A stretch of 64,000 bases of DNA from assembly GCA_964614185.1 (NCBI GenBank), contig CAZTKJ010000004.1, positions 1 to 64,000 of the forward strand. The letters run 5' to 3'. Made by a program: the position numbers and the translations under genes. The notes beneath the pieces were generated by a model. It did no database searches. It was not told the DNA's origin and saw only the letters and a program-made list of their open reading frames with translations. This DNA is from Suilimivivens sp964614185 (lineage in GTDB: Bacteria > Bacillota > Clostridia > Lachnospirales > Lachnospiraceae). Of this stretch, positions 43,934 to 52,723 are shown in pieces (within the stretch, counting starts at the first letter, position 1; each line of letters opens with the position of its first letter).

Positions 43934-44518
43934 ATGCGTGTTATTGCAGGAACAGCAAGAAGTCTAAAACTGAAGACTCCGGAAGGGGCGGATACCAGGC
44001 CCACCACAGACCGTATCAAAGAAACGTTATTCAATATGATACAGATGGATGTTCCCGGCAGCATTTTCCTGGACTTATTTTCAGGAAGCGGCGGTATTGG
44101 CATTGAAGCATTAAGCCGTGGGGCAAAGCATGCTTACTTTATTGAAAATGCTAAAGCTGCCATTACATGCATTCAGGAAAATCTTGCATTTACCAAATTC
44201 GCAGATAAAGCTACTCTGTTAAAGCAGGATGTTTTAGGGGCCTTATCCCTGATTGCGGAAAAAGAAGTGAACATTATTTTTATGGATCCTCCCTATCAGG
44301 CAGATTTTGAAGGTATGGTATTTTCCACACTTAAAGGACAGCGGTATGTAACAGAGAATACGCTGATTATTGTAGAAGCTGCTATAGATAAGGAATTTGA
44401 TTTTCTGAAGGATATGGGGTTTGAAGTAATTAAAGAAAAAAAATACAAAACAAACAAGCATGTTTTTTGCAGAAAGGTTGGGGAAAATGAAGAAAGCAAT
44501 TTATCCGGGAAGCTTTGA
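43934..44518 (+). CDS. rsmD: 16S rRNA (guanine966-N2)-methyltransferase RsmD
   Basis: This 194-residue SAM-dependent methyltransferase has RVIAGTARSLKLKTPEG...TRPTTDRIKETLFN at the N-terminus, the SAM motif LDLFSGSGGIGIEALSRGA and the catalytic DPPY (IIFMDPPYQADF). The start at ATG 43934 is chosen because AAGGAG lies 5 bases upstream; an ATG at 43916 overlaps the topoisomerase stop without a ribosome site. It overlaps coaD by 32 bases, the usual rsmD-coaD arrangement in Firmicutes. Confidence 0.93.
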   Translation: MRVIAGTARSLKLKTPEGADTRPTTDRIKETLFNMIQMDVPGSIFLDLFSGSGGIGIEALSRGAKHAYFIENAKAAITCIQENLAFTKFADKATLLKQDVLGALSLIAEKEVNIIFMDPPYQADFEGMVFSTLKGQRYVTENTLIIVEAAIDKEFDFLKDMGFEVIKEKKYKTNKHVFCRKVGENEESNLSGKL

Positions 44519-44975
44519 TCCGGTTACTTACGGACATCTTGATGTAATCAAACGGGCAGCACAGATTTTTGATGAATTAACCGTCAGCGTTTTAAATAAT
44601 AAACTAAAAACTCCATTGTTTTCTGTAGAAGAACGTGTTAATATATTGAAAGAAGCAACTAGCGGCATTCCCAATATTAAGGTAGAATCTTTTAGCGGAC
44701 TTTTGGTTGATTATGCAAAGTCGCGGGATGTACATGTTGTGATCAGGGGACTTCGGGCTATTACAGATTTTGAATACGAACTTCAAAATGCCCAGACCAA
44801 TGCAAAACTTTCAAAGGGTGAACTGGATACGATATTCCTGACCACCAGTTTGGAATATGCATATTTAAGTTCTTCAAGCGTAAAAGAAATTGCAAGCTTT
44901 AAAGGTGACATTTCCATGTGTGTTCCCGAATTTGTGGCTCGCAAAGTTTATGAAAAATATGGATATAATGAATGA
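44487..44975 (+). CDS. coaD: phosphopantetheine adenylyltransferase
   Basis: The 162-residue enzyme makes dephospho-CoA from 4'-phosphopantetheine and ATP, the penultimate step of CoA synthesis. It opens MKKAIYPGSFDPVTYGHLD with the T/HxGH nucleotidyltransferase motif (TYGH) and has VVIRGLRAITDFEYE plus the SSSSVKEIA motif at the C-terminus. The start inside the end of rsmD is supported by AAAGG upstream. The length is standard. Confidence 0.95.
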   Translation: MKKAIYPGSFDPVTYGHLDVIKRAAQIFDELTVSVLNNKLKTPLFSVEERVNILKEATSGIPNIKVESFSGLLVDYAKSRDVHVVIRGLRAITDFEYELQNAQTNAKLSKGELDTIFLTTSLEYAYLSSSSVKEIASFKGDISMCVPEFVARKVYEKYGYNE

Positions 44976-45006
44976 TAGCAGTAAATGAAATAATGGGGGA
45001 ACATGA

Positions 45007-45618
45007 ATGAGCAGCAGGATCGAGCAGTTAATCGATGAAATTGAAGAGTACATAGATGGCTGTAAATATCAGCCCTTTTCCAACACGAAAATTGTTGTGG
45101 ACAAGGAAGAAATTGATGAACTTCTTCGTGAGCTTCGTATGAAAACACCTGATGAGATTAAGAGGTATCAGAAGATCATCAGCAATAAGGAAGCTATTTT
45201 AAGCGATGCAAGGGCTAAGGCGGAAGCTTTGATCAATGAAGCTACTATCCATACAAATGAATTGATCAATGAACATGAAATCATGCAGCAGGCTTACGCC
45301 CAGGCCAATGAAGTTGTTACTATGGCAACTCATCAGGCTCAGGAAATCCTTGATAATGCAACAATGGAGGCAAATGACATGAGAGCTGCCGCCATGCAAT
45401 ATACAGACGGTATTCTTGCTAATGTAGAAAACCTCCTGAATCAAACGATGCGGACGACACAAGATCATTTTGATAGTTTCATGGGAACGCTCAATAACTA
45501 TAATGATGTGGTAAATGCAAACCGTGTGGAATTGAATCCTCCTGAAGCAGATAAATATATTGATGATACCTCGGAAGACGGAACATCTTCCGGTAATCTG
45601 AATATTGATATGCTGTAA
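45007..45618 (+). CDS. coiled-coil protein, ATP synthase subunit b/H-like or DivIVA-like
   Basis: The 203-residue protein is mainly helical. The N-terminal segment MSSRIEQLIDEIEEYIDGCKYQPFS is followed by a long alanine- and glutamate-rich coiled coil (about 55-150) with ADARAKAEALINEAT-like repeats typical of V-type ATPase subunit H/E or ATP synthase b stalks. The C-terminal tail is acidic. No membrane segment is present. Genes of this type lie between coaD and ylbJ in several Clostridia, but no function is established. It ends at a terminator. Confidence 0.7.
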   Translation: MSSRIEQLIDEIEEYIDGCKYQPFSNTKIVVDKEEIDELLRELRMKTPDEIKRYQKIISNKEAILSDARAKAEALINEATIHTNELINEHEIMQQAYAQANEVVTMATHQAQEILDNATMEANDMRAAAMQYTDGILANVENLLNQTMRTTQDHFDSFMGTLNNYNDVVNANRVELNPPEADKYIDDTSEDGTSSGNLNIDML

Positions 45619-45631
45619 GCGATGAATATAC

Positions 45632-45666
45632 AGCCGGCTTATTGGAATAGGTAAGCCGGCTTTCTT
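45632..45666 (+). terminator. rho-independent terminator
   Basis: A perfect 10-bp GC-rich stem, AGCCGGCTTA (45632-45641) with TAAGCCGGCT (45652-45661), and a 10-base loop are followed by TTCTTT. Confidence 0.85.
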
Positions 45667-45702
45667 TGACTTTAGATAAACCATATTTTTAGGAGAAAAT
45701 CT

Positions 45703-46986
45703 ATGGGAAAATTAATAAAAACAGTTTGTCTGAGCATACTTGGACTCACAATAACTATATCCGGCCTGCTGTTTTTTTATCCCGTTACCGTATATGCAAA
45801 TGAGCCTGTAATTGTAGTTATTGATCCGGGACATGGGGGAGAAAATCTGGGAGCTGAATATGGTGAATATACGGAAAAAGATATGACCATGATCGTTGCC
45901 AGAGCAATGAAAGAAGAATTGGAAAAATATGATGATATTATCGTTTATTTAACACGGGAATCCGATGTGGATATGACGATTAAAGACAGGGCTCTTTTTG
46001 CAAAGGAAAAAAATGCAGATTTCTTATTCTGCCTGCATTTTAACAGCTCTGTCAATCATAATCTTTACGGAGCGGAGATATGGGTATCTGCATTTGGCGA
46101 ATATTATGTAAAAGGCAGACAATTTGCAGAAATCAATATGAATATCTTTGAGGACATGGGATTGTATTCCAGAGGGATCAAGACCAGAATGAATGATAAA
46201 GATGACAATTATTATGGGATTTTAAGATACTGCACTCATGAGAATGTGCCGGCTGCATTAATAGAACATTGTCATTTAGATAATGAAAAGGACCAGCCTT
46301 TCTATAGACAGAGCGATGAGCAGCTGATAGATTTCGGAAGGAAGGATGCCGAAGCAGTTGCCAAGTATTTCGGACTGCATTCTACGGAAACCGGAACGGA
46401 TTTTACAGACTATCCCAAAGTAGAAGTTCCCTATAGGGAAGTTGTAAGGCCGGACAAGACAGCACCGGATTCATGTGATATTGAAGTTCTTGATATTAAC
46501 CGGGAAGATGGTATCATTACGATATCCATGCATGCCGTTGACAATGACAGCTATATTCAATATTACAGTTACAGTCTCAATGGCGGTAATACCTATTCAG
46601 AGCTGTTTGCCTGGCCAAGGCCTGCATGGAACAGTTCAGAAACAGAATATATTTTTGATATTCAGGTTCCTTTTGACCAGGATCTGGAGCTTCGGGCATC
46701 TGCCTATAACGGTTTTGACGTATTCAGTGAAAGTAATCTTGTAGTTCTTCCTGCAATTGAAGCGCCTAAACCATCTCCCGAGCCTACCAAGGCTCCAGAA
46801 GAAATAAAGAAGGAAACTTATCAGGAAATTACATATGAACCCATTGAGGAGAATACAGAAAATAAACAGGAGAAGATACAGCTTCTTGTTTTGATCCTAC
46901 TGATCAGTCTGCTGATGGCTATTATTTTTTCCGTCATGGTCCATATGCTGTTTAAATTAAAAGACCATAGTAAAAGGCGCAGATAG
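45703..46986 (+). CDS. N-acetylmuramoyl-L-alanine amidase (Amidase_3) with C-terminal membrane anchor
   Basis: The 427-residue protein has a signal peptide or anchor (about 1-32). The Amidase_3 domain (about 36-225) carries VVIDPGHGG, the zinc-ligand histidine of LHFNSS and the catalytic glutamate in ALIEHCHLDN. A beta-rich region follows (about 245-350, repeated Ig-like DNDSYIQYYSYSLNGG). A proline/glutamate-rich spacer and a second membrane helix (about 395-418) with the basic tail KDHSKRRR complete it. It should cut the glycan-peptide bond while held at the membrane by its C-terminus. Its last 35 bases overlap ylbJ tail to tail. Confidence 0.88.
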   Translation: MGKLIKTVCLSILGLTITISGLLFFYPVTVYANEPVIVVIDPGHGGENLGAEYGEYTEKDMTMIVARAMKEELEKYDDIIVYLTRESDVDMTIKDRALFAKEKNADFLFCLHFNSSVNHNLYGAEIWVSAFGEYYVKGRQFAEINMNIFEDMGLYSRGIKTRMNDKDDNYYGILRYCTHENVPAALIEHCHLDNEKDQPFYRQSDEQLIDFGRKDAEAVAKYFGLHSTETGTDFTDYPKVEVPYREVVRPDKTAPDSCDIEVLDINREDGIITISMHAVDNDSYIQYYSYSLNGGNTYSELFAWPRPAWNSSETEYIFDIQVPFDQDLELRASAYNGFDVFSESNLVVLPAIEAPKPSPEPTKAPEEIKKETYQEITYEPIEENTENKQEKIQLLVLILLISLLMAIIFSVMVHMLFKLKDHSKRRR

Positions 46987-47860
46987 CAGTAAGGATTAAT
47001 TTGTGGATAATATATTTTTTTAAGGAAAGACCGGCAGAGAGGATCATACTGTTTGTTTGTGCAATACAGGAGAAGCCGCCAAAAGTCAAAAGACAGAGAC
47101 TTATTTTAGGTGCAGTATCTGAAAGCAGACGAATTCCCCCTGTGATCTCCAAAAGAGCGCTGATGATAAATTTAAGATTTTGGCTGTTTATAAAAAGAGA
47201 TGGTATGATATTAAGAAGATTAAAAAATATCATATAACCGCCTAATTTAGTAATGCTTGTAAGCGATGACATTACAGATTCATCAAGTGATTGCAAAAAA
47301 CCGGGCGCCAAAGAAGCGGATTTTGTGGAAACAATATGGCAGGATAGTTCATTTTTATACAGGGTATAACGCAGTAAAATTCCATACAGAAGAGGAAGTC
47401 CGTACATGCCGAAAAGACAGAGCGGAATTTTGGTTATGCCGATGACAGGAAGCGCAAAGGTCAGAAAATAAACCGGTCCTATATTATTGCAAAATGACAG
47501 CAGAAAATCAGCTTCCTTTCTGGTGATCATATTCCGCTCATAAAGCTGTGCGGTAACATTGGCACCCATAGGGAATCCACACAGGAAACCTATGAAAATA
47601 GTATATAGACAGTTGGAATTCACCTGAAAGATGGGCTGCAAAAATGGCTTTAACAATCTGATGAAGGAATCTGTAAGATTCATACGGATCATCATGCCGG
47701 ATAAAACCATAAAAGGGAAAAGGGTCGGTATCATTTTCTGAAACCAAAGATTTAATCCGCTGCATGCAAACCCCAGGCTTTGAGCGGGATAAATAAGTAT
47801 CAATACTATCAAAAGAAGTACGATTGCGGAAGAAAGATACACAGAAGCATTTTTTTTCAA
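46952..47860 (-). CDS. ylbJ: sporulation integral membrane protein YlbJ
   Basis: The protein has about 302 residues from the TTG at 47858-47860; an ATG at 47941 would lie inside the opposite rsuA-like gene and is less likely. It has about eight membrane helices and two Gate/nucleoside-recognition-like halves with the conserved FLCGFPMGANVTAQLYE segment and NNIGPVYF. YlbJ is a sporulation membrane protein in B. subtilis. No clear Shine-Dalgarno precedes the TTG, so the start is uncertain. The 3' end overlaps the convergent amidase gene by 35 bases. Confidence 0.8.
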   Translation of the reverse strand: MKKNASVYLSSAIVLLLIVLILIYPAQSLGFACSGLNLWFQKMIPTLFPFMVLSGMMIRMNLTDSFIRLLKPFLQPIFQVNSNCLYTIFIGFLCGFPMGANVTAQLYERNMITRKEADFLLSFCNNIGPVYFLTFALPVIGITKIPLCLFGMYGLPLLYGILLRYTLYKNELSCHIVSTKSASLAPGFLQSLDESVMSSLTSITKLGGYMIFFNLLNIIPSLFINSQNLKFIISALLEITGGIRLLSDTAPKISLCLLTFGGFSCIAQTNSMILSAGLSLKKYIIHKLILTAICAFYYGLLI

Positions 47861-47884
47861 AACGGTGGTTCTTTTCTTGATTTG

Positions 47885-47893
47885 TGTTATTAT
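47885..47893 (+). promoter_or_regulatory. extended -10 element directly before the rsuA-like start
   Basis: TGTTATTAT (TG at 47885-47886, -10 TATTAT at 47888-47893) ends 7 bases before the ATG at 47901. No -35 box is recognisable. Transcription would begin at or next to the start codon, implying a leaderless mRNA. Confidence 0.4.
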
Positions 47894-47900
47894 TATATTT

Positions 47901-48629
47901 ATGAGAATTGACAGGTTATTATGCGAACTGAATATAGGCACCAGAAGCGAAGTAAAGCAATTGTTGAAAAAAGGACTTGTTTCTGTAAACGGAATAAAAA
48001 TTCAAAAGCCGGAGACCCAGATCAATGAACAGACAGATGTGATCTCCTATAAAGGCCAGGAATATAGATACAGACCTTTTGTTTACTTCATGATGAATAA
48101 ACCTGCAGGTGTAATCAGCGCTACGGAAGATGAACACAGCAGAACCGTTCTTGATGTACTGACAGAATGTTTAAAAGAAGAGTTAAACGGTAATTTATCC
48201 GGTATACCGGTTAAAGATATTTTTCCTGTAGGGCGTCTTGATAAAGACACGGTAGGACTTTTGCTGCTTACCAATGACGGAGAATTAAGTCATAACCTTT
48301 TATCACCTAAAAAGCATGTGGAAAAGTGTTATTATGTAGAAACTGATCTGGTTATTACGAGTGAGGCCGTGAACCGACTGGAAAGTGGTGTAGATATTGG
48401 TCAGGGGCAGAAAACAAGAAATGCCATGATAGAGCTTTTAGATGAAAGGAAATGCAAAATTACCATTACGGAAGGAAAATTCCATCAGATAAAAAGAATG
48501 TTTCATGCTGTAGGACTGAAAGTCATCTACCTGAAAAGGATTTCCATGGGAAGCCTTACCTTAGATGAAAGCCTGCCGGAGGGCAGTGTCCGGGAGCTGA
48601 CATGGCAAGAGGTGCAACGATTATGTTAA
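47901..48629 (+). CDS. RsuA/RluB-family rRNA pseudouridine synthase
   Basis: The protein has 242 residues: an N-terminal S4 RNA-binding domain (RIDRLLCELNIGTRSEVKQLLKKGLVSVNG) and a pseudouridine synthase domain with the catalytic aspartate in PVGRLDKDTVGLLLLTNDG and GKFHQIKRMFHAVG. The length and motif order fit RsuA (16S U516) better than RluB/E/F, but the target is inferred. No Shine-Dalgarno precedes the ATG; an in-frame GTG at 47865 also lacks one. The gene is divergent from ylbJ with only about 40 bp between start codons. Confidence 0.88.
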   Translation: MRIDRLLCELNIGTRSEVKQLLKKGLVSVNGIKIQKPETQINEQTDVISYKGQEYRYRPFVYFMMNKPAGVISATEDEHSRTVLDVLTECLKEELNGNLSGIPVKDIFPVGRLDKDTVGLLLLTNDGELSHNLLSPKKHVEKCYYVETDLVITSEAVNRLESGVDIGQGQKTRNAMIELLDERKCKITITEGKFHQIKRMFHAVGLKVIYLKRISMGSLTLDESLPEGSVRELTWQEVQRLC

Positions 48630-49270
48630 AAAATATAAAAGCAGTATTATTTGATCTTGACGGCACATTGGTGGATTCCATGTGGGTATGGCGGGAGATT
48701 GATAAGGAATATCTGGGTAAATTCGGTCTGACTATTCCTGAAGGACTTCAGGAAGATATTGGAGGCATGAGTTTTTCTGAAACTGCTGTATATATAAAAG
48801 AACGTTTTCAGATTCCTGACTCCGTTGAAGAAATGAAAGCAGAATGGAATAAAATGGCATGGGATAAATATACATATGAGGTGCCTTTGAAGAAGGGCGC
48901 AGGAGAATTTCTGGATTACTGCCTGAAAAACCACATTAAGCTTGGAATTGCCACAAGTAATTCCAAAGAACTTGTTCATAATATCATTAAAGTACATGGA
49001 CTTAATGATTATTTTTCGGGGATCGTTACCGGCTGTGAAGTGGAAAAAGGAAAACCGGCGCCTGACGTTTATCTTGAAGCAGCCAGAAGATGTGGTGTTG
49101 CACCTCATAAATGCCTTGTGTTTGAAGATATCATACCGGGTATTCTTGCAGGAAAAGCCGCTGGTATGAAGGTATGTACTGTGGAAGATGACGATTCTGC
49201 AGACCAGAGAGAGGAAAAGCTTAAACTGGCAGATTATTACATTAAAGATTATTCTGAAATAGTGATGTGA
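48623..49270 (+). CDS. HAD-superfamily phosphatase (beta-phosphoglucomutase-like)
   Basis: The 215-residue protein has motif I FDLDGTLVDS, a helical cap (about 20-80), motif II GIATSNS, motif III lysine in EVEKGKPAPDVYLEAA, and motif IV VFEDIIPGI. This is the subfamily I class of small-molecule phosphatases and phosphoglucomutases. The substrate cannot be predicted. The start at ATG 48623 is preferred to an ATG at 48602 because AGAGGTG lies between them; it overlaps the end of the pseudouridine synthase gene by 7 bases. Confidence 0.85.
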   Translation: MLKNIKAVLFDLDGTLVDSMWVWREIDKEYLGKFGLTIPEGLQEDIGGMSFSETAVYIKERFQIPDSVEEMKAEWNKMAWDKYTYEVPLKKGAGEFLDYCLKNHIKLGIATSNSKELVHNIIKVHGLNDYFSGIVTGCEVEKGKPAPDVYLEAARRCGVAPHKCLVFEDIIPGILAGKAAGMKVCTVEDDDSADQREEKLKLADYYIKDYSEIVM

Positions 49271-49288
49271 CAATAGATGGAGGGCACT

Positions 49289-51136
49289 TTGGCAGAAGGT
49301 TTTTTACCTGTTTCAAGACAGGACATGCAAGACAGAGGGATTGAACAGTTTGATTTTGTATATATTATCGGGGATGCCTATGTGGACCACCCTTCTTTTG
49401 GACATGCGATTATCAGCCGTATTTTGGAATCACACGGTTACAGTGTGGGAATCATATCCCAACCGGACTGGAAAGAAGATGAAAGTATAGCCATTTTCGG
49501 GAAACCCCGTCTGGGATTTATTATTTCAGGCGGCAATATGGATTCCATGGTAAATCATTATTATGTTTCCAAAAAAAAGCGGAAGATGGATGCTTATACC
49601 CCCGGAGGCATTATGGGGAAACGTCCTGATTATGCTACAGTTGTATACGGTAATCTGGTAAGGCGGAAGTTTAAGGAAGTCCCTGTTATTATAGGCGGTA
49701 TGGAAGCAAGTTTAAGAAGGCTTGCCCATTATGATTATTGGAGTGATTCTTTTAAACGCTCCATACTTCTTGACAGTCAGGCAGATTTAATTTCCTATGG
49801 GATGGGAGAGCATTCCATTGTTGAGATTGCAGATGCCCTTGCGTCAGGTATGACTGTAAGGGATATTACGTATATTCCCGGCACTGTATATAAGACCAGG
49901 AATCTTTCCGGAATTACCGGATTTTCCGATGACAGATTAAATGCTTTGTTGCTTCCTTCTTACGAAGATATGAAAGCAGATCCTGAACTTTATGCTAAAA
50001 GCTTCGGTATTCAATATGAAAATACAGATCCTTTTACCGGCAGGATCATGGCAGAGCAATATCCAAATGGTGTTTATGTCATACAAAATCCTCCTTCTAT
50101 GCCTCTTACCATGCAGGAAATGGATGATGTCTATGATCTTCCTTATATGCGGACTTATCATCCTTCTTACAAAGAAAAGGGCGGTGTTCCTGCTATTAGC
50201 GAAATAAAATTTTCCCTTATCAGCAGCAGGGGATGTTTTGGCGGATGCAGTTTTTGTGCTTTGACTTTTCATCAGGGAAGGATCATTCAGGTCAGAAGCC
50301 ATGAATCCATTTTAAAAGAAGCTAAAGAAATGATAAAAGATCCTGAGTTTAAAGGATATATTCATGATGTGGGAGGACCTACCGCGAATTTCAGACATCC
50401 TTCCTGTGAAAAGCAATTAAAGAACGGCGTATGCAGGAACAGACAGTGCCTGTATCCTTCCCCCTGTAAGAATCTGTCCGCCAGCCATGACGATTATCTT
50501 TCTCTTCTTAGGAAATTAAGGAAATTACCCGGAGTAAAAAAGGTATTTATCCGTTCCGGCATTCGGTTTGATTATCTGCTTGCTGATAAAAATGATGCCT
50601 TTTTTAAGGAATTGGTGACGCATCATGTCAGCGGCCAGCTAAAAGTAGCTCCTGAACATATTTCAGATAAGGTACTTTCAAAAATGGGAAAGCCTTCCAA
50701 CAAGGTGTATGAGAAATTTGTTAAGAAATATAATCAGATCAATGAAAAAATTGGGAAGAAACAATATTTGGTGCCGTATTTAATGTCATCTCATCCCGGC
50801 TCTACATTAAAAGAGGCTATCGAACTTGCTCTTTATCTACAGGAGCTTGGCTATATGCCGGAACAGGTTCAGGATTTTTATCCTACGCCATCTACCATTT
50901 CAACAGTCATGTACTATACGGGAATCGATCCGAGAAATGGAGAGAAAGTCTATGTATGCCGGAATCCTCATGAAAAAGCCATGCAGAGAGCCTTGATTCA
51001 GTACCGGAATCCTAAAAATTACGAACTGGTTTATGAGGCGCTGCATAAGGCAGGAAGAACCGATTTGATCGGCTTTGATAAAAAATGCCTGATTCCTCCA
51101 AGAAAGATGAAACAGAAACAAATCTCCCGGCATTGA
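49289..51136 (+). CDS. YgiQ-family radical SAM protein
   Basis: The protein has about 615 residues. TTG 49289 is taken as the start because GGAGGG lies just upstream and homologues begin with FLPVSRxDM; an ATG at 49277 has no ribosome site. The order is an N-terminal YgiQ domain (DFVYIIGDAYVDHPSFGHAIISRIL), the radical SAM cluster CFGGCSFC (C316, C320, C323) and a C-terminal YgiQ region with QVQDFYPTPSTISTVMYYTG. Several further cysteines (CEKQLKNGVCRNRQCLYPSPCKN) could bind a second cluster. The biochemical role of the family is unknown. Confidence 0.9.
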   Translation: MAEGFLPVSRQDMQDRGIEQFDFVYIIGDAYVDHPSFGHAIISRILESHGYSVGIISQPDWKEDESIAIFGKPRLGFIISGGNMDSMVNHYYVSKKKRKMDAYTPGGIMGKRPDYATVVYGNLVRRKFKEVPVIIGGMEASLRRLAHYDYWSDSFKRSILLDSQADLISYGMGEHSIVEIADALASGMTVRDITYIPGTVYKTRNLSGITGFSDDRLNALLLPSYEDMKADPELYAKSFGIQYENTDPFTGRIMAEQYPNGVYVIQNPPSMPLTMQEMDDVYDLPYMRTYHPSYKEKGGVPAISEIKFSLISSRGCFGGCSFCALTFHQGRIIQVRSHESILKEAKEMIKDPEFKGYIHDVGGPTANFRHPSCEKQLKNGVCRNRQCLYPSPCKNLSASHDDYLSLLRKLRKLPGVKKVFIRSGIRFDYLLADKNDAFFKELVTHHVSGQLKVAPEHISDKVLSKMGKPSNKVYEKFVKKYNQINEKIGKKQYLVPYLMSSHPGSTLKEAIELALYLQELGYMPEQVQDFYPTPSTISTVMYYTGIDPRNGEKVYVCRNPHEKAMQRALIQYRNPKNYELVYEALHKAGRTDLIGFDKKCLIPPRKMKQKQISRH

Positions 51137-51150
51137 AAGGAGCAGCATTA

Positions 51151-51717
51151 ATGAAAAACGCACAAAAAGGAACCTTTGGTTATTTAAAGGCCAAAAGAAC
51201 CATTGTATTGATTCGCACGATCATTTACTTTGGCATTTCTCTGTCACTTTTTTTTGCAGGGATCATTGCAACAGATACCAGAAAAAATCTGCTCACGATA
51301 GTGGCTGTATTGGGATGTCTTCCTGCATGCAAGAGCCTTGTGAATCTGATTATGTATTTTAAGGCTTCAGGATGCAGCAAGGAAGCGAAAGAGCGCCTTA
51401 GAAAAGCAGAAGGCAGTCTTTCCTGTATGTATGATATGTATTTTACTTCCTATAAAGAAAACTTTGCTATTAGTCATATGACAGTGGATGGAAAAATTAT
51501 CTGTGGTTATACAGAAGATAAAAAATGTAATGTAAACGGTTGTGAAGATCATCTGGCTGCTATATTGAAGCAGGCAGGATACAAGGAACTGACGGTTAAA
51601 ATATTTACCGACCTTAATAAATACTGTGAACGTCTCCATCAGCTGAATGCCCTTGAACATAAGAATTTTGATAGAAATGAGGAAATACAGACAGCACTAT
51701 ATGATATTTCGCTTTAA
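51151..51717 (+). CDS. predicted two-helix membrane protein
   Basis: The 188-residue protein has two membrane helices at about 20-40 and 47-70 and a cytoplasmic C-terminal domain of about 110 residues with several cysteines (SLSCMYDMYF, GKIICGY, KKCNVNGCEDH, KYCERL). The start is ATG 51151, preceded by AAAGGAGC; a longer frame from 51085 overlaps the YgiQ gene. It lies 11 bases before the RluA-type gene. No family is recognised. Confidence 0.65.
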   Translation: MKNAQKGTFGYLKAKRTIVLIRTIIYFGISLSLFFAGIIATDTRKNLLTIVAVLGCLPACKSLVNLIMYFKASGCSKEAKERLRKAEGSLSCMYDMYFTSYKENFAISHMTVDGKIICGYTEDKKCNVNGCEDHLAAILKQAGYKELTVKIFTDLNKYCERLHQLNALEHKNFDRNEEIQTALYDISL

Positions 51718-51728
51718 GGAATCTGGTT

Positions 51729-52706
51729 ATGTATCAATTTAAAATTATGTCTAATGAAGCCGGACAGCGGTTTGATAAGTATCTTCATAAGCTTCTTCCC
51801 AAAGCACCTTCCTCCTTTTTCCATAAAATGCTCCGTAAGAAAAATATTGTGCTTAACGGCAGGAAATCGGAAGGAAAGGAAATATTGCTGGAAGGAGATT
51901 TGGTATCTCTTTTTCTTTCTGAGGAAACTTTTCAGAATTTTCAGGGAGAAAAGAAGAAAAAAGAGGAATATCTTAAAGCCTATAGCAAGTTAAAACAAAT
52001 AGAAGTTCTTTATGAGAATGATCATATGATACTTGTAAATAAGCCTGTGGGAGTTTTGACGCAGAAAGCTAAAGATACCGATATTTCTGTAAATGAATGG
52101 CTGATAGGTTATCTTTTGCAAAATGGAGCCATTACAGAAGCATCCTTACAGACGTACCGTCCTTCTGTGTGCAACAGATTAGACCGTAATACCAGCGGGA
52201 TCGTCATCTGCGCAAAGTCTCTTAAAGGAAGCCAGCGATTGGGATATCTGATAAAAGAAAGAAAAATACGTAAATTTTATCGTCTGTTTGTAAAGGGCAG
52301 TATTAAACAGGAAAATACCATAGAAGGCAGTCTGCATAAAGATGAATTAACCAATAAGGTTACTGTTTCTTCTATGCCTGATAAAGAATCTTCTTATATT
52401 AAGACCAGATATTATCCCTTAAAAGAAATTTATGATATGACATACCTTGAAGCAGAACTGATTACAGGAAGGACACATCAGATACGTGCGCATATGGCAT
52501 CTATAGGGCATCCTCTTTTGATGGATCCCAAATATGGAGATGTCTTATGGAATGAGCAGTATAAGCACAAATGGAGTTCATCAGGACAGTTCCTTCATGC
52601 ATACAGGCTGGAATTTCCGAAGAAAGAAGAGATTCTTGAAGGAGACGGATCTGTTTTTATTGCTAAAGAACCTGCCCTGTTCTTAGAAATATTAAAGGGA
52701 AATTAA
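51729..52706 (+). CDS. RluA-family pseudouridine synthase with S4 domain
   Basis: The 325-residue protein has an S4-like RNA-binding domain (about 12-75, RFDKYLHKLLPKAPSSFFHKMLRKKNIVLNG) and a catalytic domain with CNRLDRNTSGIVICAKS, which holds the catalytic aspartate, and ITGRTHQIRAHMASIGHPLLMDPKYGD near the C-terminus. It probably modifies 23S rRNA in the manner of RluC or RluD; the target site is inferred from the family only. The length is typical. It is followed by recU after 17 bases. Confidence 0.9.
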   Translation: MYQFKIMSNEAGQRFDKYLHKLLPKAPSSFFHKMLRKKNIVLNGRKSEGKEILLEGDLVSLFLSEETFQNFQGEKKKKEEYLKAYSKLKQIEVLYENDHMILVNKPVGVLTQKAKDTDISVNEWLIGYLLQNGAITEASLQTYRPSVCNRLDRNTSGIVICAKSLKGSQRLGYLIKERKIRKFYRLFVKGSIKQENTIEGSLHKDELTNKVTVSSMPDKESSYIKTRYYPLKEIYDMTYLEAELITGRTHQIRAHMASIGHPLLMDPKYGDVLWNEQYKHKWSSSGQFLHAYRLEFPKKEEILEGDGSVFIAKEPALFLEILKGN

Positions 52707-52723
52707 GAAAAAGGATTACGATT

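Noticed and set aside
47861..47941. N-terminal extension of YlbJ from ATG 47941
   Set aside because: It would lie over the start of the rsuA-like gene and adds residues that do not resemble YlbJ; TTG 47860 is more plausible though not certain.
48647..49273. Long open frame (208 codons) on the minus strand opposite the HAD phosphatase gene
   Set aside because: It is fully antisense to a well-supported gene, its translation is rich in F, H, C and I without motifs, and it has no ribosome site.
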